NCBI GenBank assembly: GCA_025642065.1
Contig: JAODUP010000577.1
Location: 372,501-436,500 of the forward strand
Source: Paralvinella palmiformis
Taxonomy: Eukaryota; Annelida; Polychaeta; Terebellida; Alvinellidae
DNA length: 64,000 nucleotides
Reading direction: 5' to 3'
The position numbers and the translations under genes were made by a program. The notes beneath the pieces are model-generated. The model ran no database searches, was not told the origin of the DNA, and saw nothing but the letters and a program-made list of their open reading frames with translations. Positions 34,196-46,599 of this stretch are shown one piece after another; position 1 is the stretch's first letter; each line of letters starts with the position of its first letter.

Positions 34196-37100
34196 CATGA
34201 ATACACACGAACATACACTGAAGGCTGAACATTTATCTGTGAAGAGGTATTTTTCCATTGTGTTGTTCATTGCGAATGTACGATTTATAATCACCAAGTT
34301 TGTCATGTGTTAGTTAACAAGACACGATAATGCCATTCTCAGTATATTTATGTGGTCTGACTATCTGAATGTAACAACATGTGTAGTTACATTTCTAAAC
34401 ATAACAATACAAGTATGCCTAGTTTAATGTATTGATTTATAATACATTTTCACATAACATTTAACTTTTAGGGGTGGAAGCTTATCAAGGTACTTAATAA
34501 TGAATTCCCCACAAGGGGTTTAATGTTGTGGGGGTGGTCCAGGTGGTACTATTCGTAGGTTTAAAGGCATTCCTTTGGATGCATTTAACCCCTTTATATA
34601 TTTTGGATTGAATAAATACTGTCAAATTATTAATGACTGTTGTTTCAAAATATTATGCCATAAATGTATGTGCGTACGTGTGCGCGTGTGTTTTCTAATG
34701 AAGCCGGCCATGCAATCATAATGTAAGCACAAATTTGCGTCATAATGTATAACTTTTAATTTGCTCTGCTTCCGTGTGTGTCCGTCCATATACCAATTTC
34801 GGACAGATCTCTGCAGTAATTGTTTGTCCTACGATACGTCATACGATGACCTCATTTTTCTATCATATATGACCTTATGACAGCTACCATTTGATGTTTT
34901 ATGGATGTTTTTATCCATGTCATGATACCAGAGTTTAGTACTTTTTCAGCTGCACAACATAATTGGACTATACACCTTCAGGATGTTATTTCATTTACAT
35001 TTTAAGCAAATTTAAATAAAGTGACCTGAAACTTAAAGCATGTTTATAGTAAGTTAAAGCTTTAATTTTCAGTCCCCATTACATTACATTGTATTACTGA
35101 TGCCATTAGTAGTGTCAACCATTTGACTGAAGGATGTAGCACTACTGCGATATTTGATTAGTTCAACAATGCACGGTCTTGAGGTCAGTGGTTGGTAAAA
35201 ATGCTTCTCCCTACGCCAATAGCACGTTTAGTCTATAAAACAAGTACCTTTGTATTGTGCATTTTGTATTAATTTATACCATTGTGAAGTTTCTATTGAA
35301 TGTTTCTGCACTTTGCCATTGTGTAAACTAGTGCAAACTGATGAATTATATGATGCCACGTGCACCATTGTCACTTGGATAAGACATTCACTGTATCAAT
35401 ACAGTTTATGACCCGATGATCGATACCGGGTTTAAATAATTCTGAAATCTGAGTAGCTGATGATATTATTGCATACAATGTAAATATGAGGTTAGGCTGT
35501 CAATTCACGTTTTGGCGTGATTTATCTAAACACATATTAATAAGCACAACTTTCCCATCTCTTGCCATTATTGTGAACCCATCATTACATCAGTAATGTA
35601 TTGCCCATCCTTATTTAGAGTGAAGCTATAATATGCCACCAGCTGTGCACGGTTTAGTTGGCACAGGACCGACCTAGAATTTCTCTAGCCTTTAATAAAC
35701 AGATGGACCCACTCATTTCTCTCGATGTTTATATGGCCTAAAGTCTGGCATGTCGTTGCTTTTGAAATACTATGACACCTCAAGGCTATCCGAAGCTGTT
35801 GTTATTGTATATCGCCTGGGCATATCCGACTCTGTTATTGCCACTATTTGTCCCAGCTGTTTATTTCCACAATGAGTGTGTCTTACATCAGAGAAGAATT
35901 TCCTAGGATTTTTCCAAAAGCAAACTTGTCCACTCCTATCATGACAGATCATCCAGAGATCGATTGAATTCATAGGTGGATTCATCTGTAATCTGGCATA
36001 TATCATACAGGTGTGTCATGAGAGAGGACGTCTATTATATGAGTAAGGAGATGGTTTACCTTTTGCCACAGAGAGTTGGAGCAACAATTTATCTTTCAGG
36101 TGGTGACACACACGGTTTTGTGTTGTAACTGTGATATTTTCTCTACTGTTAAATTTCAGCCGCTTTAGCCAGTTTGAATCAAATTTATTAAGACTGACAT
36201 TTCTGATTGGTTGCTGTAAGTGGGTTTCCTATGTATTTATGGGTGTGACACACAACTTTCGCAACGGGCTACAATATTATGTTAGAGTTTGGCTATAAAA
36301 AGTGTTCCTATGTCTTTAGAGACACACAAGATCGGAATTTTGGATGATCTCTTAAAATGGCCATTTAAAGTCATTTTTTCTTTGACAAAGGATATTAAAA
36401 CAACTGTGGCATACTGAAGATTAATTGCAATATAATTAGCAGTTCATCCACTCCAAATGGTTCTACATGAGCTCTTTGGTTCAGAAAATGAGTTGAAATA
36501 ATTCATCTTCTGTGAATTGGACTGGTATCTTTCTGGTTTAAATTATCAATTTCTCTATCAAATTAGTAATTAACTTCAGGCTATGATCTCAACATTAAGG
36601 GAAACTGTACACATGAACCATAGTTGCCATATATCGAGCGTTTCCTCCAGAAAATAATCCCACCAGAGCAAAGGACGCCAACTGTAAATAGCTAGCAAGA
36701 CGTTTAATTATTAAGAATGACTCCATTCACAATGCATTTTAATACAAACGAATTATTTATATTATATTAAATTGTTATTATAATTGATAATAATATTATA
36801 CTTTTTAATTTCAAATGAGTAATCAAACTGGAAGTGTCACTACTTAACATCTATATGTGTATATACCTTATGTGAAGTATTGAAGTTAAGAATAAAAAAC
36901 ACTTTATGCAATTTAGACTGAAAACAGTAATCAGTGAAGGAATAAGTCTATGTATATGTGTTTAACTATGGGAAGTATGGTTTTACTCGGAATTTGCCCT
37001 ACTTCTTGATTTGAATGGGGATTAGTAAAACCCGCCTTAAAGGACCACCGTTGCCAACTTCTCAGATGTCTTTATGACCAGTTTTACTGTATCAATTTAC

Positions 37101-37900
37101 ATAATTTTCTCAGTTGTTTGTGACAATATTGTTATTGTTTGATGTTTACAACTGAAATACGTCACTTTCCTGCTGGCACCGCGACAGATAGATTATGTGG
37201 CATAGTGCCAGTTAATTAGCCCGCCTTCTGGGCATGTTTACTCTGACGTTTTAGCCAATGAAGCATGTTTGAAGCTTTTAATGTACTTCCTTTTTTGATG
37301 ACCAGTTCACCTGCTGCGTACTTGTTCTAGGCTGTTAAGCTTAATGGGAATAGTGAAGACGACAGCCAGATGTTGTTGGATGGGAGTAATAATTAAAGAT
37401 GGCGACAGCTTTCTAAATGCACACTGAAGCCTCCAGTCGTCTTCGGCTACCCGTGATGCTCAGAGAGCATTTGACCTAGAAACAGCCTCCTTTTCATGGT
37501 ACAGTGACCACGAATTGGTCATGCTAGCTGCGCCGCCCTTCTGACATTGGTTGCTGTCAAATGCCGAATAGACACAGTACATACCCCCCAATGTTGTCAA
37601 AGGCCCATATGTAGATGCAATATATATGTGTGTATACTATTTTATATTAGTGTACATCTATAGTGTGTATAATTATTGTGATATACAGATACAATTTCAT
37701 GTGGGTACACATGCGCAACAAATATGATATCGTAGTAGCAATTGACGCATCGGAAAATGTGTAGGTGTATAGTGGTCAAAGACTTGCTGTCTATATATTT
37801 ACTTGGTCGTACTTTATTTAACATGGTCAACTATATACGGTTCAGGAAGATGTTTCTCTGATCAGGAGGCTGGCAATTGTCTTTGTTTGTTCTAGCTGTC
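34193..37900. other. Long non-coding stretch without recognised repeats
   Basis: About 3.7 kb with no SINE, MITE, long microsatellite or exon I can support. It is the least repeat-laden stretch of the window outside the genes. Conserved non-coding sequence is a possibility but cannot be seen from one genome. Confidence 0.4.
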
Positions 37901-38725
37901 CGCTGCGACGTGACTCACCGCGTGTTTACACAATGTGGGTGTAGTTGTGTGTGTAGTTGTGTGTGTAGGAGGCCTTTGACAGCGTAGAACATGCAGTACG
38001 CGTCAACAGGCCAGAGGAACACCGAGCAATGGCTGTAAATATCCTATCCGTTTACGGCATTTAATGTGCACTTTAGATGAGCCATTCTTCCATTACATTT
38101 CGTTCCGCTATCACGCCGACTAACCACGGTTTCTTGAGGTCTACCTGACGTGGATTGACGTAAACTTGTTTAAGCGAAGAAGCCTGGCCGCGTTAGTTTC
38201 CAGTAGTGCATTCATCTGACGTGGAACGACCCGAGGCTAGATATCTATATGTGGCGTTTGTGAATGATGGCGAAGAATCGGATGGAATTGGTGGCTGTTC
38301 ACCAACTGAAACACGCGCCGCTGTCATATCGAATAGGAGCCAGCTGAAATAACACTGTGTGCCATATGAGATAGGGAAGAAGAGATAAAAAACACCCGAG
38401 CCGGTCTGCTTTTTATTCGTCCATAAAAGCCATCGGTTAGCCTGACGTCGGACGATATTTATACGTCATGTATATTTAGTCATAGAGTGAATGATTCATG
38501 CCATGTTGGATACCGCGATGAATGCTGCCGGCCTTTTTAACTCGCCTGCCTATTATATCGATGCCGTTTAGTGCTGACTGTATATGCTGCGTGTATTTGC
38601 TGATCGCCGCCACACCTGAAAAAATCTTCTCAACTAGCAGTTGTGATCGATGAAATACCTATACGCAATTAGTTGGCCATCGTGATCCGTGGGCTGTCGT
38701 GTCTTCCTGTCCGACACCCGTCTGT

Positions 38726-38760
<35 letters not shown>

Positions 38761-40437
38761 CATATATGTATGTGTGTTTGTATCTATATCAGCTTTGAAT
38801 ACACATCAGCCCCGTGTAGATGACGTCATGTATATAAATGACAGCGAACATATCAAAGTACTTGACACACACAACAGAGAGAGAGGTATATAGGCCTGAC
38901 GCTGTTTACCTGTATGTGGACTGGTCATGGTGATTCAGACCCAGCGTGGGCTAGTCGACTAACCGTCAGTGTGTGAGAATGATAAGCTTTCGAAGGGCTG
39001 TCTCATATCAGGTGAATCAATGAACACACGTGTGATGGACGGTACTTCGGACAAGCTGTTCGCTGACAGTTGGCCGGTTTTGTAGTGCGATTGTAATGAT
39101 GTTTTGCATCGGCGTTCTCCCATATACCGATATCGGTGGATGTTTTCAATAACAACATCTTGTTTTTGCCTTGAAACAATACGCACAGCCGTGGAACGTG
39201 GTTTGTAAGCGACTCTGGCTTCGGGACTATTACATGCTGTGTGTATACTATATACATTCTGTGTGGCTTCTTCGGTTAGTCATTGGTTCAAATGGATATA
39301 CCTGGCTTTGTTGTGTTAACAGCATTCGACCACTTACGATGTGTTAACAACACGTAATCACTTACGATGTGTTGACACAGCGCCTGCGGGTATTAATAGC
39401 GGTGCCAGGATTTATTAAACACAATTAGCCCGATGCCGTTTAAGCTTTCTGTTTGTGTCTTTACTGGCTGGCGGAATCCACAACACACGGCCAAGTGGTA
39501 ACTTAAGCTGACACAGTTTGGAGGCTTGTATCATCGTATGACCGGACTATATATGTGATAATGTCACTCAGGGTGATAAATATGCATCATATTGTTTTCG
39601 ACATTTCGCCATTAAGAGAGCAGTGATTGATTATTATTAGACGAGAGCTTCCGACCGTTTTTGAACAGTTGCTGGCCTTGGTATCGTCGTCCATTTGACT
39701 GGAAGCAAAACCCGAAGCTTTTCAAATTAGGCCCCACAACATTGGCCGCCAGCAAGAGTGTAGACGAGACGCTGCGCAAACAATACACCTGATATATATT
39801 AAACGGCGCTGTACACACACACACACACAGAGGGAGAGAGACAGAGAGAGAAAGAGCTCTTCAAACTGGATGAGTTTAATTTAAGGTCAAACCATTCAAA
39901 GATGCCAACCCCCTCTATATGCAGTAGTTGGCGCAGGAACCTAAGTTGAATTTTACGACTGACGGCAACCTTACTTGGAGCATGGTTACATGAAGCGTTT
40001 ATGACTTTTCTGTCACATCATTGTGTGGACATCATTTGTTCGATTAATATTGGATGGGATGCGAAGTGGTAAAGTTAGTTTCCGTGATTCAATCGCGCTA
40101 GTCGAGCCTACGTAATTACGAATACAGGCGGCTATGATAGGATCATCTGCGGATTGTTTCTGTGGTTGTCTTCGTGCCAAAGAATACGCCGAGTATTTTG
40201 TTTGTGTAAATGTGTCATTCTACTGAGGATAGTATGAGAGAAAAAAAACCAGAAGTTTATATCTAAGTAGGAAAAAATACCCGTGCGTTTGCCATAGCCA
40301 TAGGTCTTGTGCACCACACACCGTTGGTAAACACAAAGAACTTGGCGTCGTTCACCAAGCGGCCCGTATATATGTCAATTAAATAGCAAGAGTGTGTCCT
40401 GGCTGACGAACGAACTTCAATATTCAGTCAGAAAGAA
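37901..40437. other. CpG-richer region upstream of the large ORF, possible promoter
   Basis: CpG dinucleotides look clearly more frequent than in the preceding 4 kb (for example CCGCTGCGACGTGACTCACCG near 37900, with further clusters to 40400). A (TA)n tract lies at 38728-38757. GTATATATG at about 40367 is TATA-like but lies 217 bp before the start codon, and no initiator at the right spacing is convincing. Position and composition fit a promoter and 5' UTR for the ORF at 40584. Confidence 0.35.
38728..38757. repeat. (TA)n microsatellite
   Basis: Pure TA run of about 30 bases. Confidence 0.96.
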
Positions 40438-40494
40438 ATGGAACGGACAACTGTGATCAAGACAGCGGATATGGTTTCACGGACGTATATTTGA
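40438..40494 (+). other. Upstream ORF 1, 18 codons
   Basis: ATG in a fair context (AAATGG) followed by 17 sense codons and TGA, ending 89 bases before the main ATG. If within the mRNA it would be expected to reduce initiation at the main start. The transcript start is unknown. Confidence 0.35.
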
Positions 40495-40563
40495 ATTGTT
40501 TCGTGTGCGCACTTCGCCGTGAACTACTGAATATTGAGAACACGTAATCAACTTCACTGGATT

Positions 40564-40575
40564 ATGGCTAGTTGA
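40564..40575 (+). other. Upstream ORF 2, three codons (Met-Ala-Ser-stop)
   Basis: ATG GCT AGT TGA ends eight bases before the main ATG at 40584. Its start context (TTATGG) is similar to the main one, so it could compete with it or allow reinitiation only poorly. Confidence 0.4.
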
Positions 40576-40583
40576 TCGTGGAA

Positions 40584-43500
40584 ATGGCTAACAGGTACAG
40601 GAAGCGGCAGACACGGTCGCGCACTCCCGAACCTATATCGGGCCAGAATCCGGTATGGATGCCCACCTCACCGAGGATGCCCCGGGCCAGGATTGCCCGC
40701 CGGTCACTGGGCGGCTGGGGTTCCATGGGCAACCTGGACCAAATAATGAACTCTCTACAAGAGTCCATACAGCAAAAGCAGAAGGAGTGCTACAGCAGTT
40801 TCGAATCTCTGGATAATCTCAGCGACGAGGATGATGATTCCGGAATTAGGATGACTGATCCCACTTCGAAGTGGAGGACGTCAGATGCGTTGTTCGGTAC
40901 TAAGTATAAGCAGGACGAGGATGACGCTAATAGTGTTGATGATAGAGCTGTGTTGTTGCCACATAGGAAGCCCAAATCTAGGTCTCTTCAGGGATCAAGG
41001 GAGAACCTGACGGAACACGATCCTGATTTTAGAACTGTTCGGAGGCTGCTACCAAAAGTGCATCCACTCCAATATAGAGTCGACCAGAATGAACTGACAA
41101 ACAAATTGAACTCTTCTCTCAGAAATGACTTCGATGACCACAAAAATATCATTTCAAAACATGACACAACTGATCTACAACATGAAGCCCTCAGTGGCAT
41201 CGATATCTCCGGATCTGCAGATATTGGACTTCTAGGTGCTAGATTTGCCTGTAAGGATAATGCCATTAATGATAATTGGACCATGAAAGCCGCTGATGTA
41301 GATCAAAGTGAAAGAAGCGCTTCCGAAGTGAGCTTTTTGATGGATCATTCGAACAGTTCTGGTCAGATCAGTAGAAATGACTTGAATAACAATCAGGGAA
41401 CAAATCTTAGTCCTCACTTTGTGAAAAACAGTAGGCATATCTCCAGCGGAATAGAGGCTAATTCGCGAAGACGGTCCCGTTGGGATTGTACATCACCTGT
41501 GACAATCAAGCTTCAAGATTCCAAGCCAAAGACTGCCGCCAACGATAAACTGCTTGGCGATGGTGGGGCAAAAAGACAGCTTCCAGCTTATGGAAGAAGC
41601 AAGTCGGAAGATTGCTTAAAGAGAGATGCTAAGGGACCATTTAAGTCACAACAGAAGAACACTAATCCTAGTCCTGCCGTTGTGCTAAATCCCAAATTCC
41701 GTCAGGGATTTAATTTGAATGCACAAAGGAAGCTGGTCAGTCAGAATGAGTCCACAGCGACGCATGAATGTATTAAGCCAAGCAAAACTTCTCACACTCC
41801 AAAGTCAAAATGGGAACAAAATCAAGTTGGGCCTTCCATCTTATTTGAGAGCTCTACAGACATAATACCAAATTCGGATGAGAACAATGAGAAGTACGGT
41901 GGGACCATGTTGTATATCGGTGCTAAAGATGATGACAATGATGAAGCTCATGAGGTAACAGCAACCGATGAGGTTGAAGTGAGTGTTGCACCAGACGAAA
42001 CGTCACCAAGTAAGAGTTATGAGGCATTCTTTGTCTCATGTACTGAAGAAGACTCTGCAGAAAAGAATGCTGCTGAAATGAGTGAGGAAGACAGAGCCAT
42101 CAAGTTTCCACAATGGGTCATACCTTTCATAGATGATAACCTGACTGGAAAATTTGAGTGTGGAAAAGGAAGACAGCTGGCCAAAAAATCCAAAGCTTCT
42201 CCACAGTCTGACAGGAAGCCACTGACTCCTGTGTCAATTCCAAGAAGAAGTAAATCTCCAAGTGCCATTAAACTGCAGAAAGATTCATCTCCCATTCCAC
42301 CACCAAGGATGAAGCGAACTGCCGCAATGAACAGAATCCTGCAGGAGAAGGATGATCTGGCCTGTCGAGAACGCCCAATTCCTGAGAAATCTGAGCGATC
42401 CAAGACTCCAACCATCAAAGTGCCAGAGCGGGTTAAGTCCCCCGTCAGAATGCCCAAAAAACTGCCTCGATTACCATCAGAAAGCAGCAGCCTGTCAACT
42501 GATGGCTCTGAATCAGAATCTTTTCCTGTACACTATGTACAGCATGCCAAAGGACCTTCAGTGCCACTGACGAAGGGTGTAACTTTAAGAACTGCTGGTG
42601 CCCCAAAACAATATTGTCTTAAGAAGTCACCAAGTGAAAGGAGTCTTGGACAGAGATCATCGTCTTCACCCAGGTCAGAGTTATCCAAAGCTGGCTTGTC
42701 CCTAACCAAGCCAACGACACCAAGAAGCATGCTCAACTCAAAGAGGTCCAAAAGCATGGACAACTTGACCTTGCTGTCAACGGCATCAAAGTCATCAGAA
42801 TCTCGTAACAAGAAGGCTTTCTCTACAAGGAACACACTTACCAGGCGTAGTTTATCCATTGATGATTCTTATGCTCCTGACAAGAAATCTGATTCAGCAA
42901 GTAATAAGAATGGACGGAAGACTCCAGAACCGAAAGAGAACAGGGCAATGAGAGCATTACGAGAGGCAATGACAAGTCGTAGTGCACCATCCAGTCCTGC
43001 ACATCATGTGGTACCAAGACAGTCAAGGACTCCAACACGAAAGGAGGCCCTTACCCCCACCAGCAGCATGGAATCAAGCAATGGAAGTAGGTCCTTGCCC
43101 ATTCAGACTCGATCTAGGAAACCAGCAATCCCTGATAAGCCAGTCACTAGTAGTGCTAGATCAAGGTCGAGGACACGTTTTGAAAGACAGGACTCCACCG
43201 ATTCTGAAGAAAGCAGTGCAGCACAAAGTGTACAAAGGCGAGTCAGACTTCATACACCTGTACGACGGTCAGTATCACTGAAGGAGGGATCGTGTGTCCG
43301 GATCGGTGATAATGATTTTGCTTCGAGTGAAACACTGACACTTCCCAGGCGTCGCTCCAGAGTTGATGATGCATCATTGCACTCTGGTGGATATGGTACT
43401 CTGAGGAAGGTAAGTTCTTCCTCTGATATGCCTAAGAAGTCAATTCTGAAGAAACGTCCCGAACTGGCGGTGGCCAAACCAGGACCAGATATAATAACAA

Positions 43501-44447
43501 TGGAACCTTCTCGTAAAGAGATTATGACGCGATCTGGCAAACGCATACTTCCACCACCTCCAGAAGACATTGATGTTGATTTCGAGGGAAAGCTTTCCAT
43601 ACAATCGTGGATGTCGACCTCAGTGGATAATTTGAACCTGAACAGGTCGTCATCAAGGGATGATATCTTCAAATCACCTGCACCAAGCAGATCGAGAGCA
43701 CCATCATCTAGTAGCAGTGATGGTTCAATCCTTGGCCTTCGGCGAACTGCTTTCACATCATCCAGGGAGAGTCTCTTCAAGAGATCGAACTCCAAGGATG
43801 ATGGTTCCAACCCACCCACCAGCCGAATACCATCAGAGAAGGAGAACACTGTAACTAATACAGTAACTGAGAAAATCAAAGGCTTGAGACGAACGGCACT
43901 GACGTCATCTCGGGAGAGTCTCACCAAGAGTTCTCAGCAAACGGATAGTGTGGTCACAGCTGCTAACAAGAGCAAAACGACCAGACAACGGAGTCTTTCC
44001 GCATCACGAGAAAATCTCTTGAAGAAATCCACGTCGAAGGAGAGCCTGGCCTCAAATTATCATAGAATGTCGAACACTAAAGAGCACCATCAACTTGGAA
44101 ATAATTCTGCCAAAGTGTCATCATCCAGATCAAATGGATTGGCGCAGAGGAAGGAATTGGATAAGTGGAAAAAACCTTCTTCGGTGCCATCTGGTCGCGA
44201 AAAATCAGACTCTCTGGCATTATCAAAATCTGGACTGCAACCTGTGGACTCAATCAAGAAACACAAGAAGACATTACATACGGTTGGAAAGCCAGCCAAT
44301 CACAAAATGTCCGATAGGTTTCGTAAATTGGTCGAAGGAGATATCAATGAATTAGCTACCCCAGTGGCATCTGTTGGAAAAACTGGAGGGCTTAGTGAGC
44401 GTGAAAATTCCTTTGATAGTGGTGTAGAATTTGTTATGCATTTATGA
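40584..44447 (+). CDS. Large intronless ORF: Ser/Arg/Lys-rich, probably disordered cytoskeletal-type protein
   Basis: An uninterrupted 1287-codon frame; an in-frame TAG at 40569-40571 makes the ATG at 40584 the natural start, and a TGA ends it. I do not recognise the family. The protein is rich in Ser, Arg, Lys and Pro with many R-x-x-S and S/T-P sites. No transmembrane segment, signal peptide or catalytic motif is visible. The most order-like piece is IKFPQWVIPFIDDNLTGKF at about residue 505. A motif SREN-L or SRES-L recurs at about residues 136, 1057, 1105 and 1142; the two copies LRRTAFTSSRESL and LRRTALTSSRESL are near-identical. Two SxIP motifs (SPIP near 568, SRIP near 1080) fit EB1-type microtubule plus-end binding in a basic disordered region. 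A role as a phosphorylated microtubule-associated scaffold is inference. A perfect splice donor at 43410 lies inside the frame. It may be an independent gene or an alternative 5' exon of the coiled-coil gene. Confidence 0.85.
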   Translation: MANRYRKRQTRSRTPEPISGQNPVWMPTSPRMPRARIARRSLGGWGSMGNLDQIMNSLQESIQQKQKECYSSFESLDNLSDEDDDSGIRMTDPTSKWRTSDALFGTKYKQDEDDANSVDDRAVLLPHRKPKSRSLQGSRENLTEHDPDFRTVRRLLPKVHPLQYRVDQNELTNKLNSSLRNDFDDHKNIISKHDTTDLQHEALSGIDISGSADIGLLGARFACKDNAINDNWTMKAADVDQSERSASEVSFLMDHSNSSGQISRNDLNNNQGTNLSPHFVKNSRHISSGIEANSRRRSRWDCTSPVTIKLQDSKPKTAANDKLLGDGGAKRQLPAYGRSKSEDCLKRDAKGPFKSQQKNTNPSPAVVLNPKFRQGFNLNAQRKLVSQNESTATHECIKPSKTSHTPKSKWEQNQVGPSILFESSTDIIPNSDENNEKYGGTMLYIGAKDDDNDEAHEVTATDEVEVSVAPDETSPSKSYEAFFVSCTEEDSAEKNAAEMSEEDRAIKFPQWVIPFIDDNLTGKFECGKGRQLAKKSKASPQSDRKPLTPVSIPRRSKSPSAIKLQKDSSPIPPPRMKRTAAMNRILQEKDDLACRERPIPEKSERSKTPTIKVPERVKSPVRMPKKLPRLPSESSSLSTDGSESESFPVHYVQHAKGPSVPLTKGVTLRTAGAPKQYCLKKSPSERSLGQRSSSSPRSELSKAGLSLTKPTTPRSMLNSKRSKSMDNLTLLSTASKSSESRNKKAFSTRNTLTRRSLSIDDSYAPDKKSDSASNKNGRKTPEPKENRAMRALREAMTSRSAPSSPAHHVVPRQSRTPTRKEALTPTSSMESSNGSRSLPIQTRSRKPAIPDKPVTSSARSRSRTRFERQDSTDSEESSAAQSVQRRVRLHTPVRRSVSLKEGSCVRIGDNDFASSETLTLPRRRSRVDDASLHSGGYGTLRKVSSSSDMPKKSILKKRPELAVAKPGPDIITMEPSRKEIMTRSGKRILPPPPEDIDVDFEGKLSIQSWMSTSVDNLNLNRSSSRDDIFKSPAPSRSRAPSSSSSDGSILGLRRTAFTSSRESLFKRSNSKDDGSNPPTSRIPSEKENTVTNTVTEKIKGLRRTALTSSRESLTKSSQQTDSVVTAANKSKTTRQRSLSASRENLLKKSTSKESLASNYHRMSNTKEHHQLGNNSAKVSSSRSNGLAQRKELDKWKKPSSVPSGREKSDSLALSKSGLQPVDSIKKHKKTLHTVGKPANHKMSDRFRKLVEGDINELATPVASVGKTGGLSERENSFDSGVEFVMHL

Positions 44448-45155
44448 TGTAGTATACGTGAATTTTTGTTTTGCCAAGAAGAAAAGGCTAGGTTAAAATT
44501 ATTTCCTACACGTCTACATGTTTAAGCCTTCCCGTGGTGCTGATTTCGGTATGACTTATTTGTGAGGATCAGTTAAATAATGATTCGTGCATTTACCACT
44601 TAACAGTGCATGAATCATCCTGCAGTAGTAATAATGGTGCTATGTTTTGAGCATATATGTGGTCTTTCTGAGTTTCATAAGTTTTTTCTTTTTTTAATGA
44701 TGTGACTTACTTGCAGTTGCTCGTATAAATGTCAAACAAACATATCGCATTTATCACCTTTCTGCGTTTGTATGTTTATTTATCATTTTCTTAAAGTTTA
44801 TTTTGACATAATTTTTTGTTGTTGTTGTAATGCCGTAAACAGGGTGTCCAAAAATAAACAACATGTGCAGAGTAGCGGTCTATTTGGAAGTAAATTTACA
44901 TATTTTTATTGGTGTCTTGCAAAAACTTGCATGTGTTTTATACCAGGCAGATGGAACGCCCAACAGCCTACCGAGACGGTGGGTTATGAACGAGAAGACT
45001 AATTAGAACTAAGCTTAAATTGTTGCTGAAAACAACATCCAAGTCTAATAATAAGCGTTTATCATTTATTAAGTATATAACTTGGTATTAGCCTGTACCT
45101 CGATATTTCCTGGAAAGTGCCTTATATTAAATAAAAGTTCCAGGTACACATACTC
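44448..45155 (+). other. Probable 3' UTR of the large ORF
   Basis: AT-rich, no long frame. AATAAA signals occur at 44853-44858 and 45130-45135 and either could direct polyadenylation. The exact 3' end cannot be set from sequence alone. Confidence 0.45.
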
Positions 45156-46599
45156 TTGATCGGAAATAGTTTATCCCCGAAACAAACTCGGCAGGTTATT
45201 GCAGTCCACTAAGGTGTGATGTGTTCTCTGATTGGCTGCAAACCGCCGTCAGTGATTAGCCATAATCAGGGATGACAGCAGACTTCGATGCAGATTATTG
45301 TTTTAATATATGACCTATGGTTTATTGCACGGTACAGTCGAACGTTTGGTGGGGCTTCCGATATTCCCGTAGGGCCTATGCATAAGCTGCATCGTTTATC
45401 GTTTTAAGTACGTGTTGGCGTTTTGAAAATAAGTTCCATGTTTGGATCATTGATGTTTTATTGTATGTCGGTGATGGAGCAGCACCGCCATATATTGATT
45501 ACTAGTAACTGGTGTTTTGATGTTTACACACTGTTCCCTCTACTGGTGTATACCGTATGAAAAATGGTATTGTTTTCAGTCTGTCGTGTCATATGTTCGT
45601 CGGTGTGTTAGCGAGTGTCGCGGTTAGAATGATGGATCGTCTATTTTTATATTGTTGTTACATGTTAATAAATTTTATGAAACTAACTACATCTTGTATG
45701 AGTCATTCAGTGACACATATGAATTGTGTATGCGTATGGAATAAAGTACTAGCGTAGAGAATCTGAAATGGTGAATTTTGAGAGATGTATTACTGTCTCA
45801 CCGGTCCCTTTGCTTTCCACCTATATATATGCCAGTACAAACATCAAGTATTCAATTTAGGGCGTCAAGACAAAATTTAATCAATTGTCTCTCCTCTTAT
45901 CCTCATAATACATAAAACCTTCTAGAGCATTCCTTCCACGCCAGTGACTCATTGGTCACGTAAAACTTGAGAAACAAAAATTGAAATATTTCACCTTACT
46001 AAACGTTGTTTAAGCCATCATTGTGTGTATCAGTCTCATCATTACGTATTGGTACTTTTTTCTCACACAAATATTTGCACCAGCACAAAATCTGAGCTCT
46101 ATTTCTGTGAATGATCCACTCCTTTGGCATTTATAACTATATATAACAGTTACGGTTCACGGTTTTTGTGAGTGTTCATTCCTGCTGCTAAGGAGCTATT
46201 TGGTGACTAGATAAAAGCTGTAGTTTTTATCAGCGATGTTATCACAAGTTGATTTGTTGGGCTGATTTTCGAAATAATGGTGCATGGATATATAGCCTCT
46301 GGTAAGTGTATATATTCTGAGAATTCTGAAGCAATAGGAAAAAGATGATTCTGGTGTCTTAAATGTGGTAAGAGCATTTGTCACGATAGCGTCTAATTGA
46401 GAATTATATGAACAAATCTGGTGGATTGAGTGTAACTCAAGGTCTATTATTGTATCAAGGATGAATTATTTATCCAGTAAACACGTGAAGTAATTAGGTA
46501 ATTCAGTTACTAAAGTTCAAAGATAAATATTTACTGGTATTAGTTACACATTTCGTTCTCATTATAATTTTAAGAATTTCTTTTAGGCTCCAGAGAATC
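45156..46599. other. Non-coding spacer
   Basis: No exon, SINE or long microsatellite is recognised. Confidence 0.4.

Noticed and set aside
42017..43927. Minus-strand frames of 108-225 codons inside the large ORF
   Set aside because: Shadows of a Ser/Arg-rich coding sequence (reverse complements of TCN and AGR codons avoid stops).
44330..44420. Donor-like sites near the end of the large ORF (TTA|GTGAGC, ATAG|GTTTCG) joining it to exon 48401
   Set aside because: The better site has the wrong phase for exon 48401; the one with the right phase is a very poor donor. The natural stop is simpler.
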